This document shows positions 44,518 through 45,260 of a stretch of DNA of 45,260 bases, in pieces; position 1 is the stretch's first letter; each line of letters begins with the position of its first letter. The position numbers and the translations under genes were made by a program. Source of the DNA: Alphaproteobacteria bacterium CG1_02_46_17 (lineage in GTDB: Bacteria > Pseudomonadota > Alphaproteobacteria > Micavibrionales > Micavibrionaceae). The stretch covers positions 1 through 45,260 of the forward strand of contig MNUG01000016.1 in assembly GCA_001871905.1 (NCBI GenBank), in the 5' to 3' direction. The notes beneath the pieces were generated by a model. It saw nothing but the letters and a program-made list of their open reading frames with translations, had not been told where the DNA came from and searched no databases.

Positions 44518-45260
44518 ATGATCCTTTTCCTCCGTCAAATTCTTTTCAATATCCTCTTTTATGGCTGGACTGCTGTGTGTTGTGTTTTACTCACTCCTCT
44601 GACACTGCTCCCTAGAAAGCAATTCGTTATTTATCTGACCATGTACTTCAAATCGGTTCATCTGCTGGAAAAGTATATTTTGGGTTTGGATTTTGTCGTG
44701 CGGGGCACTGAAAATATTCCAAAGGAAGGGGCCTTTCTGGTTGGTGCAAAGCATTATTCGGCCTATGAAACGATGAAAATGCATGTCCTGTTTTATGATC
44801 CAGCAATAATAATGAAGCGCGAACTAAAATTTATTCCGCTATGGGGATTGCTTGCCAGTAAAGCAGAGATGATTTTTATCGATAGGGGTTCTCGTGATGT
44901 CGCCTTGAAGTCGATCATTAGAGGAGCAAAACGAATTAAGGATCAAGGGCGTCCTTTAATGATTTTTCCGCAAGGAACTCGTGTTTCCATTGATGATACT
45001 CCCGAAACAAGACCCTATAAAGGGGGGATCATCCGCATGTACGAAGCCACGGGCCTCCCCATCGTTCCCTTAGCCATGAATAGTGGTTTATTCTGGAAGA
45101 AGAAAGCATTTTTTAAATATCCTGGCACAGTTGTCTTTGAATTCCTTCCACCCATTCCTCCCGGCCTTGATGGTACAGAAGCCATGAACATAATGAGAGA
45201 CAGAATTGAAGCCACATCCACCAGATTGGTTAAGGAAGAACTGGAGGCGCGCCAATGCAA
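44518..45260 (+). CDS. PlsC-type 1-acylglycerol-3-phosphate acyltransferase (partial)
   Basis: This open frame runs off the window after 247 codons, so the C-terminus is missing. It begins with a hydrophobic N-terminal segment (about 4-30) and has the acyltransferase motifs: KHYSAYET, an HX4E version of the usual HX4D (about 81-88), the EGTR-type block as FPQGTR (about 150-155), and VPLAMNSG. It is expected to acylate lysophosphatidate at the inner membrane. The first of these changes is seen in some alphaproteobacterial relatives. It starts 2 bp after the DUF218 gene and completes a common operon. Confidence 0.85.
   Translation, partial: MILFLRQILFNILFYGWTAVCCVLLTPLTLLPRKQFVIYLTMYFKSVHLLEKYILGLDFVVRGTENIPKEGAFLVGAKHYSAYETMKMHVLFYDPAIIMKRELKFIPLWGLLASKAEMIFIDRGSRDVALKSIIRGAKRIKDQGRPLMIFPQGTRVSIDDTPETRPYKGGIIRMYEATGLPIVPLAMNSGLFWKKKAFFKYPGTVVFEFLPPIPPGLDGTEAMNIMRDRIEATSTRLVKEELEARQC

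Overview
The window reads as chromosomal DNA of an alphaproteobacterium with moderate G+C (low to mid forties percent by eye). The evidence is gene order and family content: a DUF4167 protein beside clpB and prmC, an MJ0042 zinc-ribbon protein divergent from ftsE-ftsX, a HIG1-type small membrane protein before etfBA, and the run rlpA-dacA-tmk-holB-metG-tatD-MBL hydrolase. This order resembles Rhodospirillales and Micavibrio-like lineages, but the species cannot be named from the sequence.

Region 1 (1-3,700) is mobile DNA around a tRNA-Ser(UGA) at 2083-2172. A P4-type integrase lies just past the tRNA 3' end, so an integrated element probably continues beyond the left edge. A second, unrelated integrase lies on the other side, between the intact tRNA and a lone 5' half of another tRNA-Ser. 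The half and the intact gene share a 12-bp anticodon-loop core.

Region 2 (3,750-17,500, mostly +) holds a 32-residue lysine-rich protein on the minus strand, an ABC-2 exporter trio, a DUF218 protein and three cell-wall enzymes (MltB-like, RlpA, D,D-carboxypeptidase). Then come tmk, holB, metG, an EamA half-transporter, tatD, a small unknown protein, a PhnP-like hydrolase and queA. Spacing and overlaps suggest long operons.

Region 3 (17,500-22,900) is more accessory. It has an orphan 157-aa protein, a soluble globin-coupled chemoreceptor divergent from a small XRE regulator with a perfect 17+4+17 inverted repeat between them, a probable structured RNA (6S-like), a nucleoside deoxyribosyltransferase overlapping mazG, and convergent rmlC-rmlD.

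Region 4 (23,100-36,300, nearly all -) carries a MurC/Mpl-like ligase with a lipoprotein, clpB, a PPP-type phosphatase, the DUF4167 gene, prmC, prfA, a scramblase-like gene, ispG, rodZ and lysC. Two parS-like palindromes and a DnaA box lie in and next to prmC. Region 5 (36,400-45,260) holds ubiG, a HIG1 protein, etfBA, a large pentapeptide-repeat protein, a TlpA-like thioredoxin, an orphan LptM-like lipoprotein, an MJ0042 protein, then ftsE-ftsX, a second DUF218 protein and a PlsC-type acyltransferase cut by the window edge. No rRNA, CRISPR array or intact insertion sequence was seen.
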